DNA from: an uncultured Flavobacteriaceae bacterium
Lineage (GTDB): Bacteria; Bacteroidota; Bacteroidia; Flavobacteriales; Flavobacteriaceae
Assembly: GCA_947500525.1 (NCBI GenBank)
Contig: CANMSH010000003.1
Coordinates: forward strand, 1-64,000
Length of the DNA: 64,000 bases
Direction of reading: 5' to 3'
The notes beneath the pieces were generated by a model, which had not been told where the DNA came from, made no database searches, and was given only the letters and a program-made list of their open reading frames with translations. The stretch's first letter is position 1. The number at the start of each line of letters is the position of its first letter. The position numbers were made by a program, and so were the translations under genes. Positions 8,009-17,277 of this stretch are shown piece by piece.

Positions 8009-8200
8009 ATGAAAAATTTAAGTGCTCATGAATTAATCGAAATAAATGGAGGTGATTGCCCACAGTGCCATGTTAGCAGCAACGAAAATGTTCAAGGAGG
8101 ATATAGTATTGGTTATCATATAGGTCAAACTATAGGTCAAACTATTTCAGATGTTGGATCAATCATTAAAAATTTAAGTCCCTTTTCCTGGTTCAAATAG
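8009..8200 (+). CDS. Double-glycine-leader peptide 2 (class II bacteriocin-like)
   Basis: The 63-residue precursor has a very short 15-residue leader, MKNLSAHELIEINGG, a textbook match: Leu -12, Ser -11, Glu -8, Leu -7, Ile -4, Gly-Gly. The mature peptide (48 residues) starts DCPQC, giving a CxxC pair able to form a small disulfide ring. It then has the glycine ladder GYSIGYHIGQTIGQTI with glycines every fourth residue, and an aromatic basic end (SPFSWFK). It differs in sequence from peptide 1 but shares GxxxG patterning, so the two could act as a pair. The stop codon abuts the start of the CPBP membrane protein, which supports a peptide-immunity unit. Confidence 0.78.
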   Translation: MKNLSAHELIEINGGDCPQCHVSSNENVQGGYSIGYHIGQTIGQTISDVGSIIKNLSPFSWFK

Positions 8201-8842
8201 ATGAAATTAATTGAAAAAATACCTTTGAAAAACAATAAGTATACCTGGGCAAATATGCTCAGGTATACTATTTATATTTCACTAGGTACAATCCTATTCC
8301 TCTTAATATATTCCTTTATTTTGGAATTAATTTTTAATTCAAATACGTCTTACCTTAATGCTGTTTCTATATTGAAGGAAAATTTTATCCGTTTGAATTT
8401 TAAAAATCATATTTTTCCTCATATATTCTTCTACTTACTTTTTGAAGAATTGGCTTTTAGAAAGTCCCTCGTAATTTCCTTAAAACATATTGCAATAACC
8501 CTCCCACTTCTCCTATTTTTAGGCACTAACAGTTTTATTGATGAGAGTATATACCTCTACTTTTATGGCCTTTATGCTCTATTTATTATAATCGTTTACC
8601 AAAAATATGCTGCCTCTAAATGGATGCGAAATCTAAACATAGTTTTCTCTTTATTAGTATTATGCGGCTTTCACTTATCAAAATTCGACCTAGGCGATAT
8701 CAATAGTATTGAAATATTTGTTCAGTATATAATACCTATGATGATGGTGGGTAGTGTTTTAATCTATTTAAGGTTGAAATATGATTCGTATGCTAGTGTA
8801 CTTTCTTACTTGCTCATACTGCTTATTGTAAATTTATTGTAA
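8201..8842 (+). CDS. CPBP/Abi-family membrane protein, candidate bacteriocin immunity protein
   Basis: The 213-residue, very hydrophobic protein has about six membrane helices. The CPBP (CAAX protease and bacteriocin-processing) signature EExxxR is present as Glu82-Glu83-LAF-Arg87, and a second motif with a conserved histidine occurs at CGFHLSKF. The family includes membrane metalloproteases and the PlnI/SkkI-type self-immunity proteins of class II bacteriocins. The ATG directly follows the stop codon of peptide 2 with no gap. That tight coupling argues for immunity over a housekeeping protease. No downstream gene on the same strand belongs to the operon. Confidence 0.7.
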   Translation: MKLIEKIPLKNNKYTWANMLRYTIYISLGTILFLLIYSFILELIFNSNTSYLNAVSILKENFIRLNFKNHIFPHIFFYLLFEELAFRKSLVISLKHIAITLPLLLFLGTNSFIDESIYLYFYGLYALFIIIVYQKYAASKWMRNLNIVFSLLVLCGFHLSKFDLGDINSIEIFVQYIIPMMMVGSVLIYLRLKYDSYASVLSYLLILLIVNLL

Positions 8843-8912
8843 CAGTTTTACTCCGATTGACTAAAACACACTTTATTCCTAAATCATTTATCTCACTCAT
8901 AATTTTAGAATA

Positions 8913-10808
8913 TTATTCCTGTAGTTCCTCCCATTCTTGCATCAAGCTATTGACGCGATCTTTCTTTTGCTGATAGCTTGTAAAGAACTCTGGATCTGCC
9001 GTCATTTTTTCGTACGTCACGGCATCTAGTAACTTCGTATCTATTGCTGAGATTTCTTGTTCTAACTCGGCTATTTGAGATTCTATTTTACTTATCTTAT
9101 TCAATCTTTTCTTTTGCGCCTTCTCTTCTTCGTAGGTTTTTTTATTCGATACTTCTTTTACCTCCACCACCTTGGTGCGCTTCTCGGCCTCACGCAAACT
9201 TTCAAAATTATGTTCCTCTAAATAATAATCAATATCACCCAAGTATTCTTTAATGCGGCCATCTTTAAACTCAAAAACAGTCTTCGCCAATCCTTTCAAA
9301 AAATCTCTATCATGAGATACTAAAATCAAGGTGCCTTCAAACGCCTTTAATGCTTCTTTTAATACATTTTTAGAAGCAATATCTAAGTGATTCGTGGGCT
9401 CATCGAGCACCAACACGTTAAAAGGTGATAACAACATTTTACACAATGCCAATCTATTACGTTCACCTCCAGACAATACACTAACCTTTTTCTCTACGTC
9501 ATCCCCACCAAATAAAAAAGAACCCAGCATATCACGTACCTTTATACGATTGCCATCATTTGAGGCATCTTCCATTGTTTGGAGTACCGTCTTTTTACCG
9601 TCAAGATATTCTGCCTGATTTTGAGCGAAATAGCCAATTTGAACATTGTGTCCTAATTTTAAATGACCTTCATACGGAATCTCGTCAACAATCATTTTAG
9701 CCAAGGTGGTTTTACCTTGACCATTCTGCCCTACAAAAGCTATTTTACTGTTGCGCTCTATTAATAAATTTACATTATTCAATACTTGCTTATCACCATA
9801 ACTCTTCGCTACTTTTTCGGCTTCTACAACAACTTTACCAGGCTGAATAGAAACAGGAAAACGAACTTTCATTACTGAGTTGTCTTCAGCATCAATCTCA
9901 ATGCGTTCAACTTTATCTAATTTTTTAATAAGTGATTGTGCCATGGTGGCTTTATTCGCCTTCGCTCTAAACTTATTAATAAGTTGTTCGGTATGCTTAA
10001 TCTCCTTCTCTTGATTTTTAAATGCTTGCAATTGTTTTTCGCGTAGCTCTTTGCGTTGCACTAAATATTTAGAGTATGGATATTTGTAATCGTAAATTTT
10101 ACCTAACGATATTTCGATGGTACGATTGGTTACGTTATCTAAAAACATTTTGTCATGCGATACCAATACGATTGCTCCCGAATAGCTCTTTAAAAAATCT
10201 TCTAACCAGATGATCGATTCAATATCCAAATGGTTTGTTGGCTCATCGAGCAGTAAAATATCATTGGCCTGTAAAAGCAATTTTGCCAACTCAATTCTCA
10301 TACGCCAACCCCCTGAAAATGTATCAGTTAATTTATTAAAATCTTCTCGTTTAAACCCTAAACCTTGTAATATTTTTTCGGTATCTCCTTGATAATTATA
10401 CCCTCCTAATAATTCATACCGTTGTGTAAAATCACTTAAATCTATAATTAATTGATTGTACGATTCACTTTCATAATCTGTTCTTTCGGCAAGGGCTTTA
10501 TTAATCTCATCAAGTTTACGTTCTACTTCTTTTATTTCAACAAAGGCTTCATAAGCTTCTTCTAAAACAGTACGTCCTACTACAAAATCAATATCTTGCT
10601 TTAAAAAACCTATCTTAACTTCTTTCTCTAAGGCCAATGTACCACTATCAAACTCTTGTTCTTTTGCAATTATTTTTAATAGCGTAGATTTTCCTGCACC
10701 ATTTTTTCCAACAAGTCCTACCCTATTTCCTGCATCTAGTTTAAAGGTAATACCCGAAAACAAATCTTCTCCTTGAAATGAAACTGTAACGTTATGTGCA
10801 TTTAGCAT
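8913..10808 (-). CDS. ABC-F family ATPase
   Basis: The 631-residue soluble protein has two ATP-binding cassettes and no membrane domain, as in the ABC-F class that acts on ribosomes (Uup/YheS/EttA-like). Cassette 1 has Walker A GKNGAGKST (34-42), signature FSGGWRMR and DEPTNHLD. Cassette 2 has GQNGQGKTT, LSGGERNR and DEPTNHLD. The linker is rich in Lys/Gln, and a charged coiled coil lies at the C-terminus (about residues 550-630). The subfamily cannot be fixed by eye; length and the C-terminal coiled coil favour a Uup/YheS-like role in translation or DNA maintenance over antibiotic resistance. It is convergent with the bacteriocin locus and marks the start of core genome. Confidence 0.88.
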   Translation of the reverse strand: MLNAHNVTVSFQGEDLFSGITFKLDAGNRVGLVGKNGAGKSTLLKIIAKEQEFDSGTLALEKEVKIGFLKQDIDFVVGRTVLEEAYEAFVEIKEVERKLDEINKALAERTDYESESYNQLIIDLSDFTQRYELLGGYNYQGDTEKILQGLGFKREDFNKLTDTFSGGWRMRIELAKLLLQANDILLLDEPTNHLDIESIIWLEDFLKSYSGAIVLVSHDKMFLDNVTNRTIEISLGKIYDYKYPYSKYLVQRKELREKQLQAFKNQEKEIKHTEQLINKFRAKANKATMAQSLIKKLDKVERIEIDAEDNSVMKVRFPVSIQPGKVVVEAEKVAKSYGDKQVLNNVNLLIERNSKIAFVGQNGQGKTTLAKMIVDEIPYEGHLKLGHNVQIGYFAQNQAEYLDGKKTVLQTMEDASNDGNRIKVRDMLGSFLFGGDDVEKKVSVLSGGERNRLALCKMLLSPFNVLVLDEPTNHLDIASKNVLKEALKAFEGTLILVSHDRDFLKGLAKTVFEFKDGRIKEYLGDIDYYLEEHNFESLREAEKRTKVVEVKEVSNKKTYEEEKAQKKRLNKISKIESQIAELEQEISAIDTKLLDAVTYEKMTADPEFFTSYQQKKDRVNSLMQEWEELQE

Positions 10809-10882
10809 AAAAGTGAATAAATATTAACTGTTTCTTACCAAGGTAAAAAACATAAATTTAGTAGAAACTTCAATGCTTTACA

Positions 10883-10911
10883 TTGCAGCATCCTTTTTTA
10901 ATTTAACTTTG
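10883..10911 (+). promoter_or_regulatory. Bacteroidota-type promoter of the DUF983 gene
   Basis: TTG (10883-10885), 18-bp spacer, TAACTTTG (10904-10911). This is a full match to TTG-N17..23-TAnnTTTG, with the start codon 27 bp downstream. Confidence 0.6.
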
Positions 10912-10937
10912 CAAATCTAATTTATTTTAACTTTGTT

Positions 10938-11351
10938 ATGCTTAAAAAAGGCACAAAAATATATAGCATTTTCAATAATAAATGCCCGAAGTGTAATGAA
11001 GGTAATTTTTTCGAAGATTCTAATCCTTTACATTTAAAAAAAGTATTGACCACAAACGAAAATTGTGCACATTGCGGTTTCAAATTTGTGATTGAACCTT
11101 CTTTTTTCTATGGAGCTATGTATGTATCTTATGGACTCTCAGTAGGAATTTCGATACTCACTTTTATACTCTTGCATTGGTTGGGCTTAAACCTAGTTCA
11201 GGTTTTTATCGGTATTATCATAGCGCTCATCATACTTACCCCATTTACGCTTAGGTTATCGAGGTTAATCTATATTAATATGTTTGTGAAATATGATGCC
11301 AGCTACAAAAATGATCTATACAATAAAGAAAATATAGACCATAAAGATTAG
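10938..11351 (+). CDS. DUF983 family membrane protein
   Basis: The 137-residue protein has the DUF983 layout. An N-terminal zinc-ribbon-like part carries two CxxC pairs (KCPKCNEG at ~14-21 and NCAHCGF at ~42-48). Two membrane helices follow (about 62-85 and 88-108), then a charged tail. The family is widespread in Bacteroidota and alphaproteobacteria and has no firmly established function. The gene is monocistronic, with its own promoter at 10883-10911, divergent from the ABC-F gene and convergent with the FAD oxidoreductase gene. Confidence 0.85.
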   Translation: MLKKGTKIYSIFNNKCPKCNEGNFFEDSNPLHLKKVLTTNENCAHCGFKFVIEPSFFYGAMYVSYGLSVGISILTFILLHWLGLNLVQVFIGIIIALIILTPFTLRLSRLIYINMFVKYDASYKNDLYNKENIDHKD

Positions 11352-11366
11352 ATGCATCTCATGAAA

Positions 11367-12407
11367 CTAGTCAAATCTATTGATAGAGATTTCGCGAGGT
11401 AATTCTTTCTCTAGCTCTATATGTGCATACAATTCTTTAGCCATAAAAGGACCGAGTAAAACACCTCTTGTACCTAGTCCGTTTAAAATTGATAGTTGCT
11501 TATGTATTTTATGAGTTCCAATTAACGGTCTTCTATCTTTCGTTGTGGGCCTCACTCCCGCCTTATGATCTACCACTTCATACGGCGTATTAATCATTGT
11601 ATTTAATTTTGCTGACAACTCATTTTTAGCAGCATCGGTTGGTATAGAAGTTTTATCATCCCAATTAAATGTAGCGCCTACTTTATATAGATCTTGAGCA
11701 ATAGGTTGGATAAATACAGCTCCTTTCAATACCACATCTAGCCTTAAATTAGGAGCATGAATGGTGAGTAATTCGCCTTTTGCTTCCTCCATGGGCAGGC
11801 CTTTGAAATAAGGGTTTTTTCGCATTCCGAACCCTTCACAAAAAACCACATTTGTTGCTATTACATCTTTGTAAGATATACTATTGTTCAACAGGTTTAG
11901 TTGACTATAATCGAACCTTTCATTAACTAATTGTTTCGTTTCGCTCAAATTGTTTCTATAATCTTCGAGCACGGTTTTGGTATCTATCCAACCTGTGTTA
12001 GACAATTTACCAAAACCAAAAGGCGCCTTAATTGCCTTATTGTTATTTTGAACGACCCTCGCATGCATATAATCACATAAAACTGGTTTATCGCAAGCTG
12101 CAAACCAGTTATTTTGTTCTTCAACAGAGGTGAATATGCGATGGATATCTATTTTATGATCATATTTTTTACTAAAACGTTCTTCTAATTTTTTATATAA
12201 TGGTAGCGCATATGCCAATTGTTTCTGCACATCCCATACGGCGTTAAAGCGTTTTAGCACCACCGGATTATAGGTGCCAGCCGCTACAAAAGAAGAATGT
12301 TGCGATTCATCTTCAAAAACTACAAATGATTTGTTGTTTTTTCTCAGTTCTTCTGCGAATGCCAAACCTGCTAAACCAAGACCAACGATAATATAATCTA
12401 CGTGCAT
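11367..12407 (-). CDS. FAD-dependent oxidoreductase (DAO/ThiO-like)
   Basis: The 346-residue protein begins with an FAD-binding Rossmann fold (YIIVGLGLAGLAFAEEL; GxGxxG at ~9-14) and the acidic end of strand 2 (FVVFED). It has the overall length and C-terminal GVRPTTKDRRPLIG motif of the DAO (D-amino-acid/glycine oxidase) superfamily, with a last FAD-contact segment near ILNGLGTRGVLLGPFMA. The substrate is not evident. It lies downstream of gldN on the same strand but behind a strong terminator (12447-12474), so it is not part of the gliding operon proper. Confidence 0.8.
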   Translation of the reverse strand: MHVDYIIVGLGLAGLAFAEELRKNNKSFVVFEDESQHSSFVAAGTYNPVVLKRFNAVWDVQKQLAYALPLYKKLEERFSKKYDHKIDIHRIFTSVEEQNNWFAACDKPVLCDYMHARVVQNNNKAIKAPFGFGKLSNTGWIDTKTVLEDYRNNLSETKQLVNERFDYSQLNLLNNSISYKDVIATNVVFCEGFGMRKNPYFKGLPMEEAKGELLTIHAPNLRLDVVLKGAVFIQPIAQDLYKVGATFNWDDKTSIPTDAAKNELSAKLNTMINTPYEVVDHKAGVRPTTKDRRPLIGTHKIHKQLSILNGLGTRGVLLGPFMAKELYAHIELEKELPREISINRFD

Positions 12408-12446
12408 TTTGCAAAGGTACGCGGAATACTGAAGTTTTATGCAAAA

Positions 12447-12474
12447 AAAACTCCTGTATTGCTACAGGAGTTTT
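12447..12474. terminator. Terminator after gldN
   Basis: Perfect 12-bp stem (AAAACTCCTGTA / TACAGGAGTTTT) with a 4-nt loop, flanked by A and T tracts, so it can work in both directions. It separates the gld operon from the FAD oxidoreductase gene. Confidence 0.85.
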
Positions 12475-12497
12475 AAACTTAAAATTTTGACAGGAAA

Positions 12498-13394
12498 TTA
12501 GTAATTCCACATATCTAATTCTTTATTTCTGATATTCTCTTTTAGTCTATCAGCTTCAAGAACTTGGAATAATGCATTTCCTTTAATGTATTGTGACACA
12601 TCTCTATTTCCATAGATATTTTCTTCTCTATAAATACTCGCTACAAAACGACGCGCATTTAATAAATGATCATATGATAATGGGAAGGCAGAGTTTTTAT
12701 TATTAAACACTTTCATATCGTGTGTAATTTGTCTTACTCCTGGATACCATACCCAAAATAACTCAATTAATGCATCTTGACTATCATCTTCCATGAAATT
12801 TACATCTGGTGCAACCGGCGCAATACCCAATAAACGGTATTTTAATTCACCTTGCCTTTTATCGAAATACCAAACCCCTTTAATCTTAAGGCCTGCAATT
12901 TCTCCAGCTGTTAAATCAATTCTATCAATATATTCGGCAGTCAATTCAGAACCTTCATTCAACAATTCAAATCCTGCATCACTTGTGTCTATCCTCGACA
13001 ATCTGCCGGTGATATCCTTCATAGTCAATTTATTCTCGAAATAAGAATCATCATACACATCTACGATCTCTCCATTTTTAATACCTCTTAATAAAGTATC
13101 GTATAAAGATCTTCTACTTGAGCTGATATTATTAGTATCTACTGGATAGTAAAATGGTAAGTTAATTTTTTCGTTTAAATCAACATATTCCCATACTACC
13201 TTAGACCATAAAATATCTCTATCATCAATGTATCCGTATGGCAACGGCTTGTCGTTATCAGCAGCTAATTGTTCTGCAGTCTTTACGCCAATTTCTTCGG
13301 GAATTTTTGCATTTAACAAGTTTGCCTGTGCACTCATGGTATTCGTTGCTAATACTATAGCACACATCGCAACTAAAAATTTCCAATTCTTCAT
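12498..13394 (-). CDS. gldN: Gliding motility / type IX secretion protein GldN
   Basis: The 298-residue protein has a cleavable signal peptide (about 1-24, ending SAQA). GldN (PorN in Porphyromonas) is a periplasmic component of the type IX secretion system that associates with the GldK ring under the outer membrane. Matches seen: order in the K-L-M-N block, length, the YIDDRDILWSKVVWEYVDLNEKIN segment near the N-terminus and the FWVWYPGVR segment. It is the last gene of the operon, 17 bp after gldM, followed by a terminator. Nothing appears truncated. Confidence 0.95.
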   Translation of the reverse strand: MKNWKFLVAMCAIVLATNTMSAQANLLNAKIPEEIGVKTAEQLAADNDKPLPYGYIDDRDILWSKVVWEYVDLNEKINLPFYYPVDTNNISSSRRSLYDTLLRGIKNGEIVDVYDDSYFENKLTMKDITGRLSRIDTSDAGFELLNEGSELTAEYIDRIDLTAGEIAGLKIKGVWYFDKRQGELKYRLLGIAPVAPDVNFMEDDSQDALIELFWVWYPGVRQITHDMKVFNNKNSAFPLSYDHLLNARRFVASIYREENIYGNRDVSQYIKGNALFQVLEADRLKENIRNKELDMWNY

Positions 13395-13411
13395 AATTCT
13401 TATTATTATTT

Positions 13412-14956
13412 TTACTTTATTTCAATAATTAAAGGGCTTACTTTCTTCAAATAGTACCCAGAGTTACCTACTAACGATGCTTTTACATCAAATATTGTAA
13501 CCTGATCCCCTTTTCTTGCTTTTCCTAAAGCTCTAAGAGCAGCACCATTCATTTTTGTACCCTTCACGATTATCGTTGGAGCTCCTGGAACTTTCATACT
13601 AAATCCAGATACTCTCAAGTTTAAATCGAATACGAAATCAGGTAAAGCCGCACCAATAGTTACTTTTTGTAAAGTTGTTTTAGGCATTTTAACAATACCG
13701 TACTGATTTCTTGCAGTTGCAGCCGGAGCAGGAATATCTTTAATTCTAAAGCTACTACTCGATTTTACTGGAGATCCGTCAGGTAATGTTGCCGAAACAT
13801 TAATTCGCACTTCTTTTCCTTTACCAGGAGAGATCGTATACTTACCTAATCCTTTTGCTTTTTTCATTCCTGGAGCACTTGCTTTGATAGCATTATCTGG
13901 TACACCTGGTACAGAAATTGTAATTGGATTTGCAACACCACGATATACAACATTCATCTTATCAGCAGAAATTACTGCAGAACTTGGCTTCGCAACTACC
14001 GCATAATTTTGCTTAATAGGAATTTCTACATCTTCTCCATTTTCTTTAAAGACAAATTTACCTGTAACTTCGTTTTCACCTACGCTACCTGCTGGGAAAT
14101 CTAATACTGCTCCTCCATCTTTTAACGCATCCGCCGAAATTTCTTTACCGTTGATTATAACTTTAGATGGTTTTAAACTTGCATCATAACGACCTAATAC
14201 TACTTTACCTTTAAAGTTTGTACCTTGTAAGGTAGCCGCATTATCTGGTATTAAAATAGTGGTATAGTTACTCATAGACACTTCACTTTCTAACTGACCT
14301 TGTAACATCGCTGACAACATTTCTGCCTCCGTTGTTTTAACATCTGCTTGAATTTGTGAAAGGTTGGTAACAGTTGTTATTAAAGGAAAACCTTCATAAC
14401 GATTACGTAACCAAGGTTGCGTAGCATCACCATCTTTCACTTTTTGATCTGAAGTATCAAAACGTCTGTTTACACTTTCTGCAATACTTTTGTACTTCGT
14501 ACCTAAAGCAGCAGAAACTTTCGTTCTAAAATTATCGATTTTACCTACAAATTCGTCACCAGCTGGTGTATTACCTTCTCCTGCGAAGAAATAAGAATCT
14601 CCTTGATCAGTACCATCCATAGACTCATAATTAGTAGGATCTTCGATTCCTTCTAACAATGTAGTTTTCATATTCTCTAAATAAGAATTGAATTCTTGAG
14701 CTAGGGCCTGTACTTTTTGAGCCTCTTTATTTAATTCAGAATACTTTTCTGGTTGATCTGAAGCTTTTGTAGCTAAACTAGCATACGTTGCTCCATTTTT
14801 TGTCGTTGCTGTTACATTAGAATCAGCTAACTTTTCGTTCATGAAACCAAATGCAGATAATACTTGTTTTGACATATTCATCGCTAACATCGCGATAAAT
14901 ACCAAATACATCAAGTTAATCATTTTCTGCCTTGGTGATAATTTGCCTCCTGCCAT
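13412..14956 (-). CDS. gldM: Gliding motility / type IX secretion protein GldM
   Basis: The 514-residue protein has the typical GldM start MAGGKLSPRQKMINLMYLVF and a single N-terminal membrane helix (about 13-35). That helix pairs with GldL to form the proton-driven motor of the type IX system. The large periplasmic part is made of repeated beta domains reaching across to GldK/GldN. The length fits the family (about 510-520). It lies between gldL and gldN with short gaps, so co-transcription is expected. Confidence 0.96.
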   Translation of the reverse strand: MAGGKLSPRQKMINLMYLVFIAMLAMNMSKQVLSAFGFMNEKLADSNVTATTKNGATYASLATKASDQPEKYSELNKEAQKVQALAQEFNSYLENMKTTLLEGIEDPTNYESMDGTDQGDSYFFAGEGNTPAGDEFVGKIDNFRTKVSAALGTKYKSIAESVNRRFDTSDQKVKDGDATQPWLRNRYEGFPLITTVTNLSQIQADVKTTEAEMLSAMLQGQLESEVSMSNYTTILIPDNAATLQGTNFKGKVVLGRYDASLKPSKVIINGKEISADALKDGGAVLDFPAGSVGENEVTGKFVFKENGEDVEIPIKQNYAVVAKPSSAVISADKMNVVYRGVANPITISVPGVPDNAIKASAPGMKKAKGLGKYTISPGKGKEVRINVSATLPDGSPVKSSSSFRIKDIPAPAATARNQYGIVKMPKTTLQKVTIGAALPDFVFDLNLRVSGFSMKVPGAPTIIVKGTKMNGAALRALGKARKGDQVTIFDVKASLVGNSGYYLKKVSPLIIEIK

Positions 14957-14991
14957 TTTTCTAGGGTTTTAGGTTGGTTATTAGTTGGTTT

Positions 14992-15630
14992 TTACTTGTT
15001 AGACATAGCTGATAACATACCACCGTATACACCATTCAATGACGAAAGGTTTGTTGCTAAAGACTCCATTTGGTCTTTTAGTCTCTCAGTATTCTCGGCT
15101 ACTGCATCACTCATTTGAGTTTGACGCTCTGCACTATCATACTGTACTTTATATAAACTGTTTAAAGATTCCATTTGTGTTGCTGCTAATGATAATTGCT
15201 CACTATAAGCACTTGTAGCGGCTACTGAATTCGCTGCAGGAGCAATATTCTCTGCTGCACCAGCAAAACTTTGGATACTGTCAGCTAATCTTCCCATTTT
15301 TGCAGAATCTAACTGCGCTTCTTCTAACATCGCATCTAGTTTATCTGATAAACCTTCTCCGTTTGAATTACCACCTTTAGCTCCTAAAGATTCTCCTCCA
15401 GATAATTCTGGGTAAACTAGTGACCAATCTAGGTCTTCTTCTACTGGTTCAAAAGCTGAGAAGATAAAGATAATCGCCTCTGTTAATAATCCGATGGTTA
15501 ACATTAATCCACCAGTTAAAGGTCCAATACTAAAGTGTAAAATTTTGAATAATGCACCAATTAATACAATCGCGGCTCCAAGTCCGTAAACCATATTCAT
15601 AATTTTCTTTTGTCTAAGTGATCCTGCCAT
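14992..15630 (-). CDS. gldL: Gliding motility / type IX secretion motor protein GldL
   Basis: The 212-residue inner-membrane protein has two transmembrane helices near the N-terminus (about 11-33 and 39-60). The second carries the conserved glutamate in TIGLLTEAIIFIFSAFEP that is implicated in proton conduction. The cytoplasmic remainder is Ala/Ser/Gln-rich and coiled-coil-like (SYSEQLSLAATQMESLNSLY), typical of GldL. With GldM it forms the rotary motor that powers secretion and gliding. It sits between gldK and gldM in the standard order. Confidence 0.96.
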   Translation of the reverse strand: MAGSLRQKKIMNMVYGLGAAIVLIGALFKILHFSIGPLTGGLMLTIGLLTEAIIFIFSAFEPVEEDLDWSLVYPELSGGESLGAKGGNSNGEGLSDKLDAMLEEAQLDSAKMGRLADSIQSFAGAAENIAPAANSVAATSAYSEQLSLAATQMESLNSLYKVQYDSAERQTQMSDAVAENTERLKDQMESLATNLSSLNGVYGGMLSAMSNK

Positions 15631-15731
15631 AATTTCTAATTTTTAAGTTTTTGGTTAATTTTTTTTAGGTATTTATTGTTTATTTATTTTAATAACAACT
15701 AGTCTTCAAAAATTCCTAGTGTCTTAATTAT

Positions 15732-17147
15732 TTATTTTTTACTCTTCTTATTATTTGTTGTTCCCATATAATCTTGTACTGTTCTAAAGCCGATATAACT
15801 TCTTGCTGAATCTCCGTACTCATAGTCACGTGTACTTACTTCTAAGAAATAAGCTACATCTTTCCACGATCCTCCTCGAACAACTTTTCTTTTGTTAGAA
15901 CCATCATCTACATTAGGATTCATTGTAGATCCTAGATAGTAAGAAGATGGATTATATGAAGTATTTGTCCACTCTCCAACATTACCAGCCATATTATACA
16001 ATCCGTAATCATTTGGTTTGAAAGACTTTGCTTCCATTGTATAAAGTGCTCCATCAGCTGCATAATCTCCTCTTTCTGGTTTAAAGTTTGCTAAGAAACA
16101 ACCTCTATCACTAGTCGTATACGGACCACCCCAAGGATATTTCGCATATTCTAGACCTCCACGAGCGGCATACTCCCACTCAGCTTCTGTAGGTAATCTA
16201 AAGTTAGGCACTTTACCTCCTGACTTAGAGTTTGATAAGAATTTGTTTTTCTTTTGTGATCTGTAGTCGCAAAATGCTCTTGCCTGAGACCATGAAACAC
16301 CAACCACTGGATAATCGTTATACGCATTGTGATAAAAATAATTCTGATGCATTGGATCGTTATAAGAATAATTGAAATCCTTAACCCAAACCGTAGTATC
16401 TGGATAAACCTCAACAGTATTTCTTTTCACAAAATCTTTTCTACTACCACTATTTCTAGCCGCACCTTCTCTATCAAAAGTAAAGTATAAGTATTTTAAC
16501 TTTTTAGTGTCAATAATTCTCTTACCATCGAACGTTTCAGAAATTGGCAAATAAATACTATCCATTGCTTCTGCATAATATTGATCTGGATAAGCACCTA
16601 AATCCCAAACTAAATCTACATCCCAATTTAGAGCTTTACCTTCTGTTGGCGAGTTTAAGTCACCTAAGCTACCATAGTTCTCCATCATATACTTATAGTA
16701 CACGTTCGCAGTAGTATCGGGTTCTGCAAATTTATATTTTTGGATACCATCAGCATCACCTCCACCACCTTTAGCACCAGCGTCTAAGTCGGCACTTTCA
16801 GCTCCAAAACCTTGTTCTTCAGCTAGTAAAGCTAACTGAGTTCTAACGATCGAGTCTCTAACTCTAACAACGAATTCTCTATATTCTGCATTCGTAATTT
16901 CTGTCTCATCCATATAAAATGGTCTTACAGTAACTGTACGAGATGGAGTGTTTAGAGCTCCAGCAACATCTTCATCGACTTTACCCATCGTAAAAGCGCC
17001 TCCTGGAATTAATGTCATTCCTAAAGGTTTTTCAGGGAAAAATTTCTTCTTAGATCTTAAACCTGTCAATTCACCTTTGTCGCTCGAACCACAGCTTGAT
17101 AGAAGCACTGCTGCTATCAATAAAAAATATACGGTTAATTTTTTCAT
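15732..17147 (-). CDS. gldK: Gliding motility / type IX secretion lipoprotein GldK
   Basis: The 471-residue lipoprotein has a signal peptide and lipobox LLSSC with Cys19. The bulk is an FGE-sulfatase (SUMF1-like) fold: start PLGMTLIPGGAFTMGK, middle PVVGVSWSQARAFCDYRSQ, FRLPTEAEWEYAARGG, and end VVRGGSWKD, YIGFRTVQD. GldK/PorK forms the outer-membrane-associated ring with GldN. It is the first gene of the gldKLMN transcription unit and retains the insert between the start and the PVVGVSW motif seen in flavobacterial GldK. Confidence 0.96.
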   Translation of the reverse strand: MKKLTVYFLLIAAVLLSSCGSSDKGELTGLRSKKKFFPEKPLGMTLIPGGAFTMGKVDEDVAGALNTPSRTVTVRPFYMDETEITNAEYREFVVRVRDSIVRTQLALLAEEQGFGAESADLDAGAKGGGGDADGIQKYKFAEPDTTANVYYKYMMENYGSLGDLNSPTEGKALNWDVDLVWDLGAYPDQYYAEAMDSIYLPISETFDGKRIIDTKKLKYLYFTFDREGAARNSGSRKDFVKRNTVEVYPDTTVWVKDFNYSYNDPMHQNYFYHNAYNDYPVVGVSWSQARAFCDYRSQKKNKFLSNSKSGGKVPNFRLPTEAEWEYAARGGLEYAKYPWGGPYTTSDRGCFLANFKPERGDYAADGALYTMEAKSFKPNDYGLYNMAGNVGEWTNTSYNPSSYYLGSTMNPNVDDGSNKRKVVRGGSWKDVAYFLEVSTRDYEYGDSARSYIGFRTVQDYMGTTNNKKSKK

Positions 17148-17277
17148 AAATAAAAATTTACATTCTCCGTAAAGGGAGTAATACTTATTGTTTGTGTTTT
17201 AATTTAAGCCCGCGAAAATTATCTATTTTCAACTGAGATCACTTTAAGAACGTCAAAAAATTATCTTTAGTGTATAA

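Noticed and set aside
10928..10935. Second TAACTTTG box before the DUF983 gene
   Set aside because: It lies 3 bp before the ATG, so its transcript would start after the start codon. The upstream box at 10904 fits.
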